The notes under the pieces were generated by a model. It saw only the letters and a list, made by a program, of their open reading frames with translations. It had not been told where the DNA came from and did not search any database. Below, piece after piece: positions 62,603 through 64,000 of a stretch of 64,000 bases of DNA. Each line of letters opens with the position of its first letter. The first letter of the stretch is position 1. The DNA comes from Acidobacteriaceae bacterium TAA 166 (lineage in GTDB: Bacteria > Acidobacteriota > Terriglobia > Terriglobales > Acidobacteriaceae), in contig ATWD01000001.1 of NCBI GenBank assembly GCA_000421065.1, forward strand, positions 3,340,001 through 3,404,000, given 5' to 3'. Position numbers and translations under genes: made by a program.

Positions 62603-64000
62603 TTACTGGCGGTCAAGCATGAAGGCCATGGCTTGGAAATCTCCTCGGAGATCGACGTCGACGCCGCGGTACATCCAATAGGCTCCAGTGGCCGAAGCGG
62701 GTGTATCGGCCGCCACCTTGCCCGCAATCGAATGGAGAGCGTAGGTGGCGTTCTCATTCAGACCGCGCAGGTGAATGCGAGGAAAGGAATAGCCCTGGGT
62801 GCTTGAGTGCAGAAATGCAAAGGTAACGGCCTGCTTTCCATCGCGAGAGACGCTTTCTGTAACCGCCTGCTCTCCCTCTCTGGGGGAGAGCAGGCGATAA
62901 AGGGAGCCTCGCTGTATGGTCTCTCGAATGGATTTGTAAGCGGCGACCATCTGGTTTGCGATCGCGAAGTCTTCAGGGGTCCATTTGTTGAGATTCGCTC
63001 CGATTCCAAGCGAGCCCTGCATGGAAGAGAGAAAACGATATTCCCGGGAGAGTGCACGTTGGTTGACCCAGGTGGGCGAGTCGGTGACCCAGGACATCAT
63101 GATGCCCGGCGTATAGGCATAGGTGAAGCCATCCTGAATCAAGAGGCGATCATACGCATCGGTATTGTCGGAGGGCCAGACCTAATCGGTCAGGGCGATG
63201 ACACCGAGATCGACGCGACTGCCACCGCCAGAGCAGCTTTCAAACTCGACGTTGGGATGTCTCTTTCGCAGTTGCGCCAGGATGTCGTAGAAGTTACGAG
63301 TGAAGTCGACGTAGACGTTCTTTTGCTGCTCAATGGGAACTGCAGGCCAGCCGGGTTCCGACCAGTTGCGGTTATAGTCCCACTTGATGAAGGCGATGTC
63401 ATTATCGGTCAAAAGCTTGTCGAGCCATTCGAGAACATAGTCGTGAACGTCCGGACGAGCGAGGTTGAGAACGAACTGATTGCGGCCTTCGGTGCGGGGA
63501 CGGCCGGCGAAGTTCAGGATCCAGTCTGGATGCTTTCGATAGAGATCGCTGTCGGGGTTGACCATCTCAGGTTCCACCCAAAGCCCGAAATCCATGTGAA
63601 GTGAGTGAACTTTATCGATAAGAGGTTTCAGACCACGGGGGAACTTCTCCGGATTGATATACCAGTCGCCTAATCCGGCATGATCTGTCTTACGTTGCCC
63701 GAACCAGCCATCGTCCATCACGAATCGCTCGACGCCGAGGCTGGCCGCTTTTTCCGCAAGCGCCATCTGTCCGGCCTCATCGACGTTGAAGGTCGTTGCC
63801 TCCCATGAGTTGTAAAGGATGGGACGAAGTTTGGGGGAGGGAGCGTGTGGAAGTAAATTGTCGATCTCATATCGATGGAGGAGCCGAGAGGCGCCGCCCA
63901 GCCCATGCGCGGAGTAGCCTCCGTAAAAGTAGGGCGTCTGGAACTGTTCGCCGCTTTTGAGGAGATAGGAGAAATCGAACGAATTCGGGCCTCCGGTGAT
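62603..64000 (-). pseudogene. GH36 alpha-galactosidase gene interrupted by one amber codon (5' end beyond window)
   Basis: The minus-strand frame is open from the window edge to TAG 63182-63184 and resumes immediately in the same frame to 62603. FYGGYSAHGLGGASRLLHRY, ERFVMDDGWFGQRKTDHAGL, LWVEPEMVNPDSDLYRKHPD, FIKWDYNRNW (nucleophile Asp) and SCSGGGSRVDLG (acid/base Asp) are all GH36. The break sits in LTD-stop-VWPSDNTDAYDRLL, where homologues usually have TDEVWPSDNTD, so GAG has become TAG. After it the C-terminal part is complete. It is a fresh nonsense mutation, suppression or a sequencing error. The enzyme would act on galacto-oligosaccharides. Confidence 0.85.

Overview
The window reads as a chromosomal segment of a free-living, high-GC Gram-negative bacterium, most likely an Acidobacteriota of the Terriglobia (Granulicella/Edaphobacter/Terriglobus type). 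The reasons are a very large Oar-like TonB-dependent receptor with an N-terminal carboxypeptidase-regulatory fold, many secreted plant-polysaccharide enzymes, KDO and meso-DAP chemistry, and DUF1844, DUF155 and DUF763 proteins. This placement is inference from gene content. There are no rRNA genes, prophage or CRISPR arrays and only one tRNA.

Layout. 1-1668: plsX-rpmF-DUF177 operon (minus). 2007-5606: pectin/rhamnogalacturonan cluster (GH35-like galactosidase, GH28, L-rhamnose mutarotase). 5793-16544: small secreted protein, DinB protein, a likely parS site at 6898-6913, TPR membrane protein, ThiE-like protein, SthA, ROK protein, DUF1080 protein, a broken lipoprotein gene, MutM and a YVTN beta-propeller. 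16707-25843: PQQ/haem dehydrogenase, Tat-exported DUF2264 protein, TonB receptor and GH2 hydrolase. 26049-31570: aminotransferase, GDP-mannose genes manC-manB, a HAD phosphatase and kdsB, beside tRNA-Met(CAT). 31814-36578: methyltransferase, an S41 protein lacking its catalytic pair, PBP1A. 36550-40039: ygfZ-DUF1844-MBL-ribF operon (minus). 40085-45952: metallopeptidase-like protein, mtnP, PfkB kinase, GT39-like membrane protein, MgtC. 45959-50003: cell-wall recycling set (DapF-like, LD-carboxypeptidase, Mpl) and plsC. 50147-51764: slipin and SPOR protein. 52325-53995: an unusual HemD-GAF-ANTAR fusion. 54229-56637: DUF155 and DUF763 proteins. 56.6-64.0 kb: a decaying region with gene remnants (YetF/DUF421, HbpS/GlcG-like, SDR), an intact fur-katG pair, a membrane HEYAH protein and a GH36 alpha-galactosidase broken by an amber codon.

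The strongest structure not explained by genes is a dispersed family of long imperfect palindromes (about 190 bp when complete) with at least twelve copies between 1.7 and 54.2 kb. All but one are between genes. Arms, tips and centre are conserved, shorter copies are internally deleted, and one copy has compensating changes in both arms. One copy lies in frame inside the 5' end of the GH28 gene. I do not recognise this family.

Other points for a second look are the HemD-GAF-ANTAR fusion, a DapF homologue with both catalytic cysteines replaced by serine, the S41 protein lacking nucleophile and lysine, and a catalase-peroxidase/Fur locus next to a dead HbpS-like gene.
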